The notes under the pieces are model-generated. The model was not told where the DNA came from. It saw only the letters and a list, made by a program, of their open reading frames with translations, and searched no databases. Of a stretch of 64,000 bases of DNA, positions 23,886 through 34,577 are shown piece after piece. Each line of letters begins with the position of its first letter. The first letter of the stretch is position 1. The position numbers and the translations under genes were made by a program. Source of the DNA: Hyphomicrobium zavarzinii ATCC 27496 (GTDB lineage Bacteria; Pseudomonadota; Alphaproteobacteria; Rhizobiales; Hyphomicrobiaceae); NCBI RefSeq assembly GCF_000383415.1, contig NZ_KB911259.1, positions 337,007 to 401,006 of the forward strand. The letters are read 5' to 3'.

Positions 23886-26597
23886 ATGACGGTTCGCAAC
23901 CTCGAGTTCCTGTTTTCGCCGAGAACCGTCGCGCTCATAGGCGCAAGCCCTCAGCCGGGCAGCATCGGGCGCATCATTGCCAGAAACCTTGATAGCAGCA
24001 CCTTTGCGGGTGAAGTCTTTCTCGTCAATCCACACCATACGGAGATCGACGGAACGGTCTGCTACCCCTCCGTCTCCGCGCTGCCGCGCACGCCCGATCT
24101 CGCGATCGTCGCAACACCCCCCAAGACAGTCCCCTCGATCGTGGCCGAGCTTGCCGCCAAGGGAACACGCGCCACCGTCATCATAACAGCCGGAATAGAG
24201 GGCGAGCTTCGCCTCAAGACCTTCGAGGCCGCGCGTCCGGCCTGCATGCGCATCGTCGGTCCGAATTGTATCGGCGTTCTCATGCCGCGCCTCGGGCTCA
24301 ACGCCAGCTTCTCCCATCGCATGCCGCTCAAGGGCGATCTCGCGTTCATGTCGCAATCGGGCGCCCTCGTAACGGCGGTCATCGACTGGGCCCATGCCCG
24401 CGGCATCGGCTTCTCCAAGGTCGTCTCGATGGGCGACATGGCGGATGTCGATTTTGGAGATCTCCTGGATTTCCTCGCCGGCGATCCGGAAAGCAAGGCG
24501 ATCATGCTTTACGTCGAGCAGATCACCCAGGCTCCCAAATTCCTCACCGCCGCCCGCCGGGCCGCCCGCGCCAAGCCCGTCATCGTGCTCAAATCCGGCC
24601 GCCATGCCTCCGGCGCCAGGGCCGCCCACTCCCATACCGGCGCCCTCTCCGGCTCGGACGCTGTCTACGATGCCGCCTTCCGGCGCGCGGGGCTCGTTCG
24701 CGTCGGCGATCTCGATTCGCTGTTCAGCGCGGCCGAGATGCTCTCCTTCACACCGAAGCTCGAAGGCGAGCGGTTGGCGATTCTCACTAACGGCGGAGGC
24801 GCAGGCGTGCTGGCTGCAGACCGCCTCGCCGACTTCAACGTCGAGCCGCCCAATCTGACCCCGGAGACCTTTGCGGCGCTCCACAAGGTGCTGCCGCCCA
24901 CCTGGTCCAGAGGCAACCCCATCGACATCATCGGAGACGCCGGCCCCGAGCGCTACGCGGCCGCACTCGACATCCTCCTTCAGGACAAGGCGCTGGATGC
25001 CGTTCTCGTCATAAATTGCCCCACCGCGCTCGCCTCCAGCGAGGACAACGCCAACGCCATCATCCGCACGCATGCCGCCGACACGCGGATGCTCGGGCAG
25101 AGAAAGCCCGTGCTCACCAACTGGCTCGGAGACAGCGCCGCTACCGAGGCACGCCGCCGCTTCGCCAAGGCCGGAATTCCTACGTTCGATACCCCCGCCG
25201 AAGCCATCGAAGGCTTCATGCAGCTAGTTGCCTACAAGCGCTCTCAGAACGAGCTGATGCGCACGCCGCCCACGTCGCCTGGCAACCTCCATTTCGACAG
25301 CGAGCGCGCGGGCGCCGTGATCGCGAACGCCCTCTCCCGCAGCCGGTTCATGCTGACGGAAAAAGAATCGAAGGCCGTGCTCTCCGCCTACGGTATTCCC
25401 GTTGCGGACACGATCATCGCCAAAGACCCGGAAGCCGTCGCCGCAGCCGCAGAGAGGATATTGCAGACCACGCGCGCCTGCGTGATCAAGATTCTATCGG
25501 ACGACATCTCCCACAAATCCGACGTCGGCGGCGTGCGTCTCGGTCTCAGAAGCCCGGAGGAGGCCCGCGAGGCGGCCCGTGCCATGCTGGCCGACGTCGC
25601 ACGCATCCGCCCTGATGCCCGCCTCGAGGGCTTCACCGTCGAGCCAATGATCGAGCGGCCCGGCGCACACGAGCTGATCGTTGGCATGAGCGTGGACCGC
25701 ACGTTCGGCCCCACCCTGCTGTTCGGCGCGGGCGGGACAGCCGTCGAGGTCATCAAGGACACGGCCCGCGCGCTGCCGCCGCTCGATCTGATGCTGGCCC
25801 ATGACGCCATCCGCCAGACACGTATCAGCCGTCTCCTGCAAGGCTACCGCGACCGACCGCGCGCCGATCTCGACGCCATCGCCGAGGTGCTGGTCCGCGT
25901 GAGCTACATGATCGCCAATCATCCCGAGATCCGCGAGCTCGACATCAATCCCCTTCTGGCGGACGAAAAAGGGTGCATCGCGCTCGATGCCCGCATGCGC
26001 GTGGCGGATGCGCTGACGCAGCCGCGCCTGCCGCTTTCGATCCGGCCTTATCCCGCCGAATGGGAAAAGGACCTGGAACTGCCCCGCATCGGCAAGATCC
26101 ATTTGCGCCCCGTGCGCCCCGAAGACGAAGCGCTCTACGATCGCTTCTTCGAGCGCGTCACGCCCGAGGATGCGCACATGCGCTTTTTCACCATGAAGCC
26201 GGATCGCTCACACCGCTTCATCGCCCGCCTCACCCAGATCGACTATGCGCGCGAAATGGCGTTCGTGGCCCTCTCCCAGCCGGACGGCGAGTTGCTAGGC
26301 GTGGGCCGCCTCGCCGCAGATCCCGACTACCTGCGGGCCGAGTATGCGGTGCTTGTCCGGTCGGATCTGAAGGGAAAAGGTCTTGGCTGGCTGCTGATGC
26401 AGCACCTCGTCGCTTACGCCCGCGAGGAAGGCCTGCAGCAGATCTTCGGGGAGATCCTCGCGACCAACATGACCATGCTGAACATGTGCCGCGACCTCGG
26501 GTTCCGCATCGAAACGGTGCCCGACGACATCACGCTCCGCCACGTGACGCTGGACCTCGGCGGCCCGCCCGGCGCACGCATGAAAACGAACGTGTAG
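23886..26597 (+). CDS. Pat-type protein acetyltransferase: ADP-forming acyl-CoA-synthetase-like domains fused to GNAT
   Basis: 903 residues. The N-terminal CoA-binding Rossmann domain (VALIGASPQPGSIGRIIARN) is followed by succinyl-CoA-ligase-like domains (SQSGALVTAVIDWA, SHTGALSGSD), an ATP-grasp domain (from about residue 490; KILSDDISHKSDVGGVRLGL) and a C-terminal GNAT domain (from about 740; LKGKGLGWLLMQHLVAYARE). This is the layout of the bacterial lysine acetyltransferase Pat (YfiQ), which acetylates and inactivates acyl-CoA synthetases. The acyl-CoA-ligase half is usually catalytically dead in Pat; whether it is here cannot be told by eye. Confidence 0.85.
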   Translation: MTVRNLEFLFSPRTVALIGASPQPGSIGRIIARNLDSSTFAGEVFLVNPHHTEIDGTVCYPSVSALPRTPDLAIVATPPKTVPSIVAELAAKGTRATVIITAGIEGELRLKTFEAARPACMRIVGPNCIGVLMPRLGLNASFSHRMPLKGDLAFMSQSGALVTAVIDWAHARGIGFSKVVSMGDMADVDFGDLLDFLAGDPESKAIMLYVEQITQAPKFLTAARRAARAKPVIVLKSGRHASGARAAHSHTGALSGSDAVYDAAFRRAGLVRVGDLDSLFSAAEMLSFTPKLEGERLAILTNGGGAGVLAADRLADFNVEPPNLTPETFAALHKVLPPTWSRGNPIDIIGDAGPERYAAALDILLQDKALDAVLVINCPTALASSEDNANAIIRTHAADTRMLGQRKPVLTNWLGDSAATEARRRFAKAGIPTFDTPAEAIEGFMQLVAYKRSQNELMRTPPTSPGNLHFDSERAGAVIANALSRSRFMLTEKESKAVLSAYGIPVADTIIAKDPEAVAAAAERILQTTRACVIKILSDDISHKSDVGGVRLGLRSPEEAREAARAMLADVARIRPDARLEGFTVEPMIERPGAHELIVGMSVDRTFGPTLLFGAGGTAVEVIKDTARALPPLDLMLAHDAIRQTRISRLLQGYRDRPRADLDAIAEVLVRVSYMIANHPEIRELDINPLLADEKGCIALDARMRVADALTQPRLPLSIRPYPAEWEKDLELPRIGKIHLRPVRPEDEALYDRFFERVTPEDAHMRFFTMKPDRSHRFIARLTQIDYAREMAFVALSQPDGELLGVGRLAADPDYLRAEYAVLVRSDLKGKGLGWLLMQHLVAYAREEGLQQIFGEILATNMTMLNMCRDLGFRIETVPDDITLRHVTLDLGGPPGARMKTNV

Positions 26598-26615
26598 ATT
26601 GCGCCGGCCCCGCGA

Positions 26616-26795
26616 TCAGCCGCGGCGCTGAGAGGGATCGTCGGGCGGCGTGGGCGCGTCATCGTCCTGAATGGCCCGCCAGCCAGCGCCTTCGAGATCC
26701 TGAAATTGACCGGAGTTGAGCGCCCAAAGAAAAGCGAGCAACCCGAGAAGCCCTAGCACGAGTGCGCACGGAATGAGCCAAGCCAACGCAGTCAT
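26616..26795 (-). CDS. ccoS: CcoS, cbb3 oxidase maturation protein
   Basis: A 59-residue protein: one membrane helix (LIPCALVLGLLGLLAFLWAL), the CcoS signature NSGQFQDLEG directly after it, and an acidic Asp/Pro tail. CcoS is needed to insert heme and copper into CcoN. Its ATG at 26795 overlaps the ccoI stop, so it is the last gene of the ccoGHIS group. Confidence 0.93.
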   Translation of the reverse strand: MTALAWLIPCALVLGLLGLLAFLWALNSGQFQDLEGAGWRAIQDDDAPTPPDDPSQRRG

Positions 26796-29017
26796 GTCTT
26801 GCCTCCCACGCGTTCCAGCACGAGCCTCCGGCGTCTCAACCGCAAAGCGTTGCCGGTCACCGCGATCGACGAGAGCGACATCGCGAGCGCGGCAATCAGC
26901 GGCGTGACATGGCCCGTCATCGCCAAAGGCACCGACACTACGTTGTAGGCGAGTGCGATGGCAAAATTCTGAACCGCCATGCGCTGCGACGCCTGCGCGA
27001 CTTCGAGCGTATCGAGAATGGGCGTGAGCTGCTGACCCTGGAACACCGCGTCCGCCGCGGTCTGGCTGATATCCGCAGCCGAAGACGGGGACAGCGAAGC
27101 ATGTGCAGCCGCCAGCGCCGGAGCGTCGTTGAGCCCGTCACCGACCATCAGCACGCGCCGGCCCGTGGCCTTGAGATGCTCCAGCATTGCGATCTTGCCG
27201 TCCGGGCGAACCTCCCCCCACCAGTCGGTGATACCGACCTCGCGCGCAGCGGCCTCGACGGCCTCGCGCCGGTCGCCCGAGAGCAGGCACACGCTGTAAC
27301 CCGCCTTGCGCAACCGCGCGACGACCTCGTGAGCATCCGGGCGCACGGCATCCTCGAAATGGAACGCGACGGGGCGGCCGCCGCCAACAGCGTACCAGAG
27401 CGAGCTGCGTTTCGTATCAGAAGGCGTGCTGCCCTTGACCCATTCCGCAGATCCGAGCCTACGTTCGCCATCGCCTCCGCTCACCGACAGTCCAGATCCT
27501 GGAACCTCAGACACGCCTGCTGCGGGAACGATCTCGAGCCCCCGGTCACGCGCCGCGCGCACGACCGCCTTCGAATAGGGATGCCGGCTCGAGATCGCGA
27601 GCGCCGCGGCCGAACGCAATGTCTCGTCGCCGATCTCGGCTGCGTTGCGAAGCGCGGGCTCGCCGCGCGTGAGCGTTCCGGTCTTGTCAAAAACGACGGT
27701 GTCGACCTCCGACAGGCGCTCGAGCCCATCGGCGGCCTTCACGATGACGCCCTTCCCGAACAACCGGCTCGTCGCTGCCACTTGAACGGCAGGAACCGCC
27801 AGCGCGAGCGCGCAGGGGCAGGTGATGATGAGCACGGCAACGGCGTTGGTGAGCGCAGGTTCCCAGCCAGCTCCCAACAGCATCCAGCCGATGAAAGTCG
27901 CAGCCCCCAGCACATGCACGGCCGGCGCATAGAGACGAGAGGCGCGATCAGCGAGACGCACGTATTGCCCACGCCCCTGCTCGGCCGAGAGCATGAGACG
28001 CGCGATTTCCGCGAGCAACGTGCTCTCGTCGGTGGCCGTCGCTTCGACTGTGATCGCCCGCGTAAGATTGACGGTTCCGGCGTGAACGGTGCCGCCCCGC
28101 GCAACGGTAGCGGGCAGCGTCTCGCCCGTAATGAGGCTCGCGTCGATATCCGTCGTGCCGTCGATGACGCGCCCGTCGACAGGAACACGCTCTCCGACCG
28201 CGACCTGGATCCGCATGCCCGGCTTGAGCGCGCGGGCGGGCACGCGCTGAGCCGTGCCGTCCGCACCGATGACGAGCGCCGTGAGCGCCTTGAGACCGAT
28301 GAGGTTCTCGGCCGCGCTCCGCGCGCGCAATCTCACCTGCTCGTCGAGATAGCGTCCGATGAGCAGGAAGAACGTGAGCATGATGGCGGCGTCGAAATAG
28401 ACGTGCGACGTGCCCCGAATGGTCTGGAACAGGCTCATGCCCGTGGCCAGCAGGATGCCGAGAGAGATCGGCACATCCATGTTGAGCCGGCCCGCCCGCA
28501 ACGCTCCCCCCGCCGAGCGGAAGAAGGGCTGCGCCGAATAAGCGATCGACGGCATCGCGATCAGCGCCGACAGCCAGTGGAAGAGAGAGGCGGCCGCCCG
28601 GTCCATATCGCTGACTTCTCCGGCCCACACCGACACAGAGAGCAGCATGACGTTGGCCGCCGCAAAACCCGCCACGCCGAGACGGCGCAACAGGTCGTTC
28701 GCGCGCGCTTCGGCGAGGTTGACGGCCGTTTCCGGCGCCTCGGCGGCATTGAATCCGGCCCGCTCCAGCGCGTCGATCAGAACCTGAGGCTGCGCTTCAT
28801 CCGGATGGAAAGTGACGGACGCGCGCTTGGCCGAAAGGTTCACACGCGCGTCGACGACACCCGGCACCTTGCGCAACGCGCGCTCGATGGAGGACATGCA
28901 CGCGCCGCAATGCATGTTCTCGACGACCAGTGAGGCAGTCTCGGTCTTGGGCGGCTCACCGCGTCCGGCGTCACGCCCGCTCAGCTCTTGAAGGGGAATA
29001 TCTAAGGCGCGACCCAC
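26792..29017 (-). CDS. ccoI: CcoI, copper-translocating P1B-type ATPase for cbb3 assembly
   Basis: 741 residues from a GTG start that overlaps the end of ccoH. One heavy-metal-binding domain (MHCGAC, Cys37 and Cys40), membrane helices, actuator motif LITGETLP, copper-site CPC in ITCPCALALA, phosphorylation site DKTGTLT and hinge GDGLNDAP. CcoI exports copper toward the periplasm for the CuB centre of cbb3 oxidase. The gene position in ccoGHIS identifies it rather than a general copper-resistance CopA. Confidence 0.94.
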   Translation of the reverse strand: MGRALDIPLQELSGRDAGRGEPPKTETASLVVENMHCGACMSSIERALRKVPGVVDARVNLSAKRASVTFHPDEAQPQVLIDALERAGFNAAEAPETAVNLAEARANDLLRRLGVAGFAAANVMLLSVSVWAGEVSDMDRAAASLFHWLSALIAMPSIAYSAQPFFRSAGGALRAGRLNMDVPISLGILLATGMSLFQTIRGTSHVYFDAAIMLTFFLLIGRYLDEQVRLRARSAAENLIGLKALTALVIGADGTAQRVPARALKPGMRIQVAVGERVPVDGRVIDGTTDIDASLITGETLPATVARGGTVHAGTVNLTRAITVEATATDESTLLAEIARLMLSAEQGRGQYVRLADRASRLYAPAVHVLGAATFIGWMLLGAGWEPALTNAVAVLIITCPCALALAVPAVQVAATSRLFGKGVIVKAADGLERLSEVDTVVFDKTGTLTRGEPALRNAAEIGDETLRSAAALAISSRHPYSKAVVRAARDRGLEIVPAAGVSEVPGSGLSVSGGDGERRLGSAEWVKGSTPSDTKRSSLWYAVGGGRPVAFHFEDAVRPDAHEVVARLRKAGYSVCLLSGDRREAVEAAAREVGITDWWGEVRPDGKIAMLEHLKATGRRVLMVGDGLNDAPALAAAHASLSPSSAADISQTAADAVFQGQQLTPILDTLEVAQASQRMAVQNFAIALAYNVVSVPLAMTGHVTPLIAALAMSLSSIAVTGNALRLRRRRLVLERVGGKT

Positions 29018-29514
29018 AGCCGCCTCCGAACCTGAAAGTCCGGCTTCGCGGCGTCATGGCTGGAAAAGGCCTGCACGTCGGCGATCCAGGTACCCTGCCC
29101 TGCGGTTTCGAGCATGGCTTCGTATATGCCGGGATTGACCTCGACGAGGTTGAGCTTGCTGTCGAACCGGTTCGTCGCCGGGCGTCCCACTTCGGCGACG
29201 AGCTTCTTGCCGGCGACGGGCGCGCCCTCCCGATCCTTGAGAGACACGCGCAGCCGAAGGGGATCGCCGCCGAGCTCGACGCCCTCTTCCCAGCCGAGTG
29301 CCGACTGGCGGGTATCGGATTCGATGCGCTGGTTGTAGGCGAGCCCATCCCGGTATGCGTTCACGTTATCGACGCCGCCGAACGTCGTGAGCGCCTTGTA
29401 GATGAGCGTCGCGTCCGCCACCACGATGACGGCGAAAAAGCCGACGAGCGACATCAGCACATGCGTTCCGGTGAGCCCGCGCCTTGGCCCCGAAGGTTGG
29501 GAGGAGAACATCAT
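29002..29514 (-). CDS. ccoH: CcoH (FixH), cbb3 assembly protein
   Basis: 170 residues: one N-terminal membrane helix (VLMSLVGFFAVIVVADATLI) and a periplasmic domain with FixH features (NAYRDGLAYNQRIES, NPGIYEAMLETAGQGTW). CcoH stays bound to the assembled oxidase and stabilises it. Its start overlaps ccoG by four bases and its end overlaps ccoI by sixteen. Confidence 0.92.
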   Translation of the reverse strand: MMFSSQPSGPRRGLTGTHVLMSLVGFFAVIVVADATLIYKALTTFGGVDNVNAYRDGLAYNQRIESDTRQSALGWEEGVELGGDPLRLRVSLKDREGAPVAGKKLVAEVGRPATNRFDSKLNLVEVNPGIYEAMLETAGQGTWIADVQAFSSHDAAKPDFQVRRRLWVAP

Positions 29515-31019
29515 TGTCCAGAGCTCCTGAATGTCGTGTCGGTTATCACCGTATCGCCGCTCTCGACGTTCGTCACGCTCACTTTGAGGTTCGTGGAACT
29601 GCTGAGCTGCTGGCGCAAGGCCGGCGGAACCGAAACGTAAACTTTATAAGCCCGAACGCTGTCTGCCTCCACCGTCAAAGGCGTGTCGCTTCCATCGAAG
29701 CCGACGATCGAGACGTGCGCGCCAGCAAGGCCATCGACCCCCACGCGGAACTGCTGATGCGCATGTGTCTTGTTGAGGATCTTGACCGTGTAGCCGTTGC
29801 GAACTCCACCATCAGACAACGTTACGAAAATGGGGTTACGATCGGCGATCACGCTCACCTGTAGCGTCGAACGCGCCATCCAGGCCCAGCCCATCAGACC
29901 GATCACTAGAGCGATCAGCACCGAATAGAGCACAGTGCGAGGGCGCACGAAGCGAACGGGAGAACGCTCGGCGCCTGCCGGCGCTTCGACGTTGAGGAAA
30001 GTATCGTACGAGATCAGGCCCTTCGGCCGTCCCACCTTGCCCATGATATCGTCGCACGCATCGATGCAGAGCGCGCACTGGATGCACTCGAGCTGAGCGC
30101 CGTCGCGAATGTCGATACCCATCGGGCAGACCGCCACGCACGCCTTGCAGTCGATGCAATCGCCACGATCGAGCCAAGACTGCCCCTTCTTATGGGGACC
30201 GCGAGGCTCACCCCGGTGGTCGTGATAGGAGACGAGCAGCGATTCCGCATCGAACATCGCCGCCTGAATACGCGGCCACGGGCACATGTAGATGCAGACC
30301 TGCTCGCGCGCGATCCCGCCGAGAAGATACGTGGTCGCGGTAAAGACCCCCAGGAAGACATAGGCGACAATCGGTGCGTCGCCGCGAATAAGCTCGCCCG
30401 CAAGCGTCGGCGCATCGCGGAAATAGAACACCAGCACGCCGCCGGTCGCGAGGGAGATCAAAAGCCACGTGACGTGGGTCGCTGTCTTCTTCCAGATCTT
30501 CTCGAACGTCCATCCCGCGCTGTCGAGCCGCATACGCGCATTGCGATCGCCCTGCCAGAAGCGTTCGACCGCGATCATGAGGTCGGTCCACACCGTCTGA
30601 GGACAGGCGTACCCGCACCACATGCGTCCGGCGATGGCGGTGACCAGAAACAGGCCCAGCGCCGAGATCACGAGGATGCCGGTGATGAAATAAAGCTCCT
30701 GCGCCCAGATCTCGATCGGACCGAAAAAGAGACGCTGATTGGCGAAATCGAGCAGGAACGCCTGGTTGGGAAGGGTCGGGCCGCGATCCCAGCGGAACCA
30801 GGGCAGGAGGTAGTAGATCCCGAGCGTGACGGCCATCACCAGCCACTTGATGGACCGGAAAGTGCCTTTCGCACGCTTGGGATAGATTTTCTGCCGCGTT
30901 CCGTAGAGCGAGCGGAGTGCTTTGGACGAGACCGCCGCGACATCGATACGAGCGATTCCAGGCGCAGCCTCGGCAGGTGTGCCGTTCTTGCTGACCGATA
31001 CCGGCTCCATGTTCGTCAC
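29511..31019 (-). CDS. ccoG: CcoG (FixG), polyferredoxin copper reductase for cbb3 assembly
   Basis: 502 residues. Several membrane helices, the motif GRMWCGYACPQTVWTDLM, then two [4Fe-4S] clusters (CIDCKACVAVCPMGID and CIQCALCIDACDD) and a C-terminal immunoglobulin-like periplasmic domain. CcoG reduces Cu(II) to Cu(I) for delivery to the oxidase. The start is GTG at 31019 or an ATG at 31010. It begins 18 bases after ccoP. Confidence 0.94.
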   Translation of the reverse strand: MTNMEPVSVSKNGTPAEAAPGIARIDVAAVSSKALRSLYGTRQKIYPKRAKGTFRSIKWLVMAVTLGIYYLLPWFRWDRGPTLPNQAFLLDFANQRLFFGPIEIWAQELYFITGILVISALGLFLVTAIAGRMWCGYACPQTVWTDLMIAVERFWQGDRNARMRLDSAGWTFEKIWKKTATHVTWLLISLATGGVLVFYFRDAPTLAGELIRGDAPIVAYVFLGVFTATTYLLGGIAREQVCIYMCPWPRIQAAMFDAESLLVSYHDHRGEPRGPHKKGQSWLDRGDCIDCKACVAVCPMGIDIRDGAQLECIQCALCIDACDDIMGKVGRPKGLISYDTFLNVEAPAGAERSPVRFVRPRTVLYSVLIALVIGLMGWAWMARSTLQVSVIADRNPIFVTLSDGGVRNGYTVKILNKTHAHQQFRVGVDGLAGAHVSIVGFDGSDTPLTVEADSVRAYKVYVSVPPALRQQLSSSTNLKVSVTNVESGDTVITDTTFRSSGQ

Positions 31020-31037
31020 AGCGGTCTCCGCCTCCTG

Positions 31038-31910
31038 TTACTTACCGCCACCCAAAGAGTGGACATAGATCGCAAGCATCTTGATGGTGACGGGATCGAG
31101 CTTGCCTTCCCACGCGGGCATCACGCCACCCCGGCCATTGCGAACCGTCTCCTCGACATCCGCCTTCCGTCCTCCGTAGAGCCAGATGGCATCGGTGAGA
31201 TTCGGTGCGCCGAGTTCCAGGTTACCCTTTGCATCCGCGCCGTGACATGCCGCACATTGTTCCGCGAACACGGCCTTGCCGCGCTCGATCGCCGCGGCAT
31301 CACCCGCAGCGCCCGAAAGGGAGAGAACGTAGTCAGCCGTGTCCGAGATCTGCGCATTGGTCAGAAGCTGATCGAGCCCGAAGCGCGGCATCGCACCTTC
31401 ATGAGCCTTCTCGTGGCCCGAGCGAATGCCGTAGCTGATCGTGTTCTGGATGGCCTCGTTGGAGCCGCCCCAGAGCCAATCGTCATCGTTCAGGTTGGGA
31501 TAGCCCTTGAAGCCCTGCGCGCCTTTGCCATGGCACGGCGCACAGTTGTTTCCGAACTGCGTGGCGCCGCCCCGCAGAACGAACTCCATGAGATCCGGGT
31601 TCTTTTCGATCTCCTCGATCGGCTTGGAAGCGATCGCCTCCAGGAACGAGGCCTGGCTCTGCTTGGCGAGCGCGACATCCTTCATCACCTCCGCGCGCTG
31701 GCTATAGCCGAGGATACCACGCGTGTAGCCATCAATTCCTGGCCACGTGGGATAGAGCACCCAGTAACCGATGGACCAGACGATCGACGCATAGAGAACG
31801 TAGAGCCACCACTTCGGCAGCGGCTTGTTGAGCTCCTTGAGATCTCCGTCCCAGACGTGTCCCGTCGTTTCGACGCCGGTGACGGCATCGATTTCCTTAT
31901 TTCCGGCCAT
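31038..31910 (-). CDS. ccoP: CcoP, diheme cytochrome c subunit of cbb3 oxidase
   Basis: 290 residues. An N-terminal membrane anchor (PKWWLYVLYASIVWSIGYWV) leads to two class I cytochrome c domains with heme sites CAPCH (around residue 125) and CAACH (around residue 220). CcoP receives electrons and passes them to CcoO. The ATG at 31910 overlaps the end of ccoQ by 14 bases. Confidence 0.95.
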   Translation of the reverse strand: MAGNKEIDAVTGVETTGHVWDGDLKELNKPLPKWWLYVLYASIVWSIGYWVLYPTWPGIDGYTRGILGYSQRAEVMKDVALAKQSQASFLEAIASKPIEEIEKNPDLMEFVLRGGATQFGNNCAPCHGKGAQGFKGYPNLNDDDWLWGGSNEAIQNTISYGIRSGHEKAHEGAMPRFGLDQLLTNAQISDTADYVLSLSGAAGDAAAIERGKAVFAEQCAACHGADAKGNLELGAPNLTDAIWLYGGRKADVEETVRNGRGGVMPAWEGKLDPVTIKMLAIYVHSLGGGK

Positions 31911-32079
31911 GTGACTGCTCCCCAGTGACATCGTCATGCTCGAGCGGAAGACGTGCCGCAGCGTCGAACCGCGCCTTGTTGGAAGGACGCAGTGCGTGGA
32001 TGACGACGCCGAGCAAGACCGCGCCGAATATGCCCATCGCAATTAGCTGAGAAGCCGCGGAAAGATTTTCGTAGCTCAT
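31897..32079 (-). CDS. ccoQ: CcoQ, small subunit of cbb3 oxidase
   Basis: 60 residues with one membrane helix (LIAMGIFGAVLLGVVIHAL) and a short polar tail, the size and position expected for CcoQ, which stabilises the complex. It lies 10 bases after ccoO. Confidence 0.9.
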   Translation of the reverse strand: MSYENLSAASQLIAMGIFGAVLLGVVIHALRPSNKARFDAAARLPLEHDDVTGEQSHGRK

Positions 32080-32089
32080 AGGCTCCTCC

Positions 32090-32818
32090 TCACCGCAAGT
32101 TGGGTCCGGCCGCGTCGAACTTCGTGAAGTCGACGAGCGTTCCGAGCATCTGCAGATAGGCGATCATCGCATCGAGCTCCGTCGCCGGACCTTCGGGATT
32201 GCCGTCGAACTTGCGCACCTGAGCCTTGGGATAGCGCTCGAGCACGCCCTTCGCCTCCTTCGAATCCGGCTGGGTCTGGGCAATGAGATCGGTCTTGGCC
32301 TTCTCCAGCATCTCATCGGTGTAAGGCACGCCGGCGAGCCTGAGCGCCTTCATTCTCTGCTCGATGTCCTCCCCGTTGAGCTTACGCGCGGCAAGGAACG
32401 GATAGCCAGGCATCACGGAAGCAGGGACCACCTCGCGCGGTGCCTTGAGATGATCCACGTGCCAAGCGTCCGAGTACTTGCCGCCGACGCGCGCAAGATC
32501 CGGACCGGTGCGCTTCGAGCCCCACTGGAACGGATGGTCGTACATGCTCTCCGCGGCGAGGCTGTAGTGGCCGTAACGCTCCACTTCATCTCGCAGCGCG
32601 CGGATCATCTGGCTGTGGCAATTGTAGCAGCCCTCGCGGATATAGATGTCCCGTCCCGCGAGCTCGAGCGGCGAGTAGGGACGCATCCCCTGCACCTTCT
32701 CGATGGTCGATCCGAGGAAGAACAGGGGTGCGATCTCGATCAGGCCACCGATCGACACCACGATCAGGATGCCCACCAGAAGCACCATGGAGTTCTTTTC
32801 GAAGAAATCATGCTTCAT
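32090..32818 (-). CDS. ccoO: CcoO, monoheme cytochrome c subunit of cbb3 oxidase
   Basis: 242 residues: N-terminal membrane helix ([20 protein letters not shown]) and a periplasmic cytochrome domain with heme site CYNCH near residue 65 and axial methionine candidates further on (ASVMPGYPF). It passes electrons from CcoP to the CcoN active site. It lies 15 bases after ccoN. Confidence 0.95.
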   Translation of the reverse strand: MKHDFFEKNSMVLLVGILIVVSIGGLIEIAPLFFLGSTIEKVQGMRPYSPLELAGRDIYIREGCYNCHSQMIRALRDEVERYGHYSLAAESMYDHPFQWGSKRTGPDLARVGGKYSDAWHVDHLKAPREVVPASVMPGYPFLAARKLNGEDIEQRMKALRLAGVPYTDEMLEKAKTDLIAQTQPDSKEAKGVLERYPKAQVRKFDGNPEGPATELDAMIAYLQMLGTLVDFTKFDAAGPNLR

Positions 32819-32833
32819 GACTGATTGTCCCCC

Positions 32834-34498
32834 TTACTCAGCCGGATGGGCCAAGAGACCGGTGCGCAGCTCCGGAGCGGCGGCGACACGAGGCTGTTGC
32901 TTGATGTCGACCGGCTTGGCGCCCTGCACCGTCTTCCAGACGTTCCAGGCCATCATCAGCGAGCCGATGACGAACAGGAGACCGCCCGTCGCACGGATGA
33001 TGTACGGCCAGTACATGGCCTCGACCGTTTCGACGAAGGAGTAGGTGAGGAAGCCCAGGTGGTCATAGGCGCGCCACATGAGGCCCTGCATCACGCCCGA
33101 CACCCACATCGACGAGATGTAGAGAACGATGCCGATGGTCGCGATCCAGAAGTGCCACTCCACGAGGCGGAGCGAGTAGAGACCTTCACGCTTCCAGAGC
33201 CACGGCACGAGGCAGTAGATGGCGCCGAAAGACACCATGCCGACCCAGCCCAGTGCACCCGAGTGCACGTGGCCGATGGTCCAGTCCGTGTAGTGGCTGA
33301 GCGAGTTCACCGCCTTGATGGACATGAGCGGACCTTCGAAGGTCGACATGCCGTAGAAGGCCACCGACACGACGAGCAAGCGCACCACCGGATCCGTTCT
33401 GAGACGGTCCCAGGCGCCCGAAAGCGTCATCAGGCCGTTGATCATGCCGCCCCACGAGGGCATCCACAGCATGATCGAGAAGGTCATGCCGAGCGTCTGC
33501 GCCCAGTCCGGCAGCGCCGTGTAGTGAAGGTGATGCGGGCCAGCCCAGATGTAGAGGAAGATCAAGCTCCAGAAGTGGATGATGGAGAGACGGTACGAGT
33601 ACACGGGCCGCTCCACCCGCTTCGGGATGAAGTAGTACATGATGCCGAGGAAGCCGGCAGTGAGGAAGAAGCCGACCGCGTTATGGCCGTACCACCACTG
33701 CGTCATCGCATCCTGAACGCCTGCGAACAGCGAATAGCTCTTGGAGCTGAGCAGCGAGATCGGAATCGCCAGATTATTGACGATGTGCAGCATCGCAATG
33801 GTGACGATGAAGGCAAGATAGAACCAGTTCGCCACGTAGATGTGCGGCTCCTTGCGCTTCCAGAGCGTTCCGAGGAACACCAGGAGATAGGCAACCCACA
33901 CGATCGTCAGCCAAAGGTCCACGTACCATTCGGGCTCGGCGTACTCCTTGCTCTGCGTCGCGCCGAGAATGTAGCCGGTCGCGGCGAGCACGATGAAAAG
34001 CTGATAGCCGAACACCACGAACCACGGCGTCCAGTAGCCCGCGAGGCGCGCGCGGGACGTGCGCTGCACCACGTAGAGCGAGGTCGCGATCAGAACGTTT
34101 CCGCCGAACGCGAAAATCACCGCCGATGTATGCAGCGGCCTCAGTCGCCCGAAGTTCGTCCAAGGGAGATCGAAGTTCAGCACCGGGAACGCGAGCTGCC
34201 AGGCGATGACATCGCCCACCAGAAACCCGACCACGCCCCAGAACACCGCGGCGAGCGTGGCGAACTTGATGGGCCCGTCCATGTAGGACTGCTGTTCCTC
34301 AAGCCCGCCCTTGCGCGGATTGGCCATGATGTAAAGTCCGGCGCCGATGGCGGCGACCGCGATCAGGAGACCGTGGATCCGGATGACTTCGTCGAGGCCG
34401 GCGAAAGCCAGCACTCCGCCCAGGATCGCGAAAAGGGCTGCGGACATGACCCCTAACGCGCCGGAGACTGCAATAACCTCTTCACTGGTTGATTTCAT
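32834..34498 (-). CDS. ccoN: CcoN, catalytic subunit of cbb3-type cytochrome c oxidase
   Basis: 554 residues, about twelve to fourteen membrane helices. The histidine ligands of the heme b / heme b3-CuB centre are in [42 protein letters not shown] and [13 protein letters not shown]. It is the high-affinity terminal oxidase used at low oxygen, and heads the leftward ccoNOQP-ccoGHIS transcript. An FNR-type box is centred 86 bases upstream. The N-terminal extension with two extra hydrophobic segments is normal for many alphaproteobacterial CcoN. Confidence 0.96.
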   Translation of the reverse strand: MKSTSEEVIAVSGALGVMSAALFAILGGVLAFAGLDEVIRIHGLLIAVAAIGAGLYIMANPRKGGLEEQQSYMDGPIKFATLAAVFWGVVGFLVGDVIAWQLAFPVLNFDLPWTNFGRLRPLHTSAVIFAFGGNVLIATSLYVVQRTSRARLAGYWTPWFVVFGYQLFIVLAATGYILGATQSKEYAEPEWYVDLWLTIVWVAYLLVFLGTLWKRKEPHIYVANWFYLAFIVTIAMLHIVNNLAIPISLLSSKSYSLFAGVQDAMTQWWYGHNAVGFFLTAGFLGIMYYFIPKRVERPVYSYRLSIIHFWSLIFLYIWAGPHHLHYTALPDWAQTLGMTFSIMLWMPSWGGMINGLMTLSGAWDRLRTDPVVRLLVVSVAFYGMSTFEGPLMSIKAVNSLSHYTDWTIGHVHSGALGWVGMVSFGAIYCLVPWLWKREGLYSLRLVEWHFWIATIGIVLYISSMWVSGVMQGLMWRAYDHLGFLTYSFVETVEAMYWPYIIRATGGLLFVIGSLMMAWNVWKTVQGAKPVDIKQQPRVAAAPELRTGLLAHPAE

Positions 34499-34577
34499 TG
34501 GCTGCCCCTTGCCCGTCCCTACGTGCGTTCAATTTGAACCATTCTGAGATTGATGATGATGTGACCCCTGCACTGCT

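Noticed and set aside
32825-34456. A 543-codon open frame antisense to ccoN
   Set aside because: Its sequence is charged and low in hydrophobic residues, as expected from the opposite strand of a GC-rich membrane-protein gene; ccoN motifs are unmistakable.
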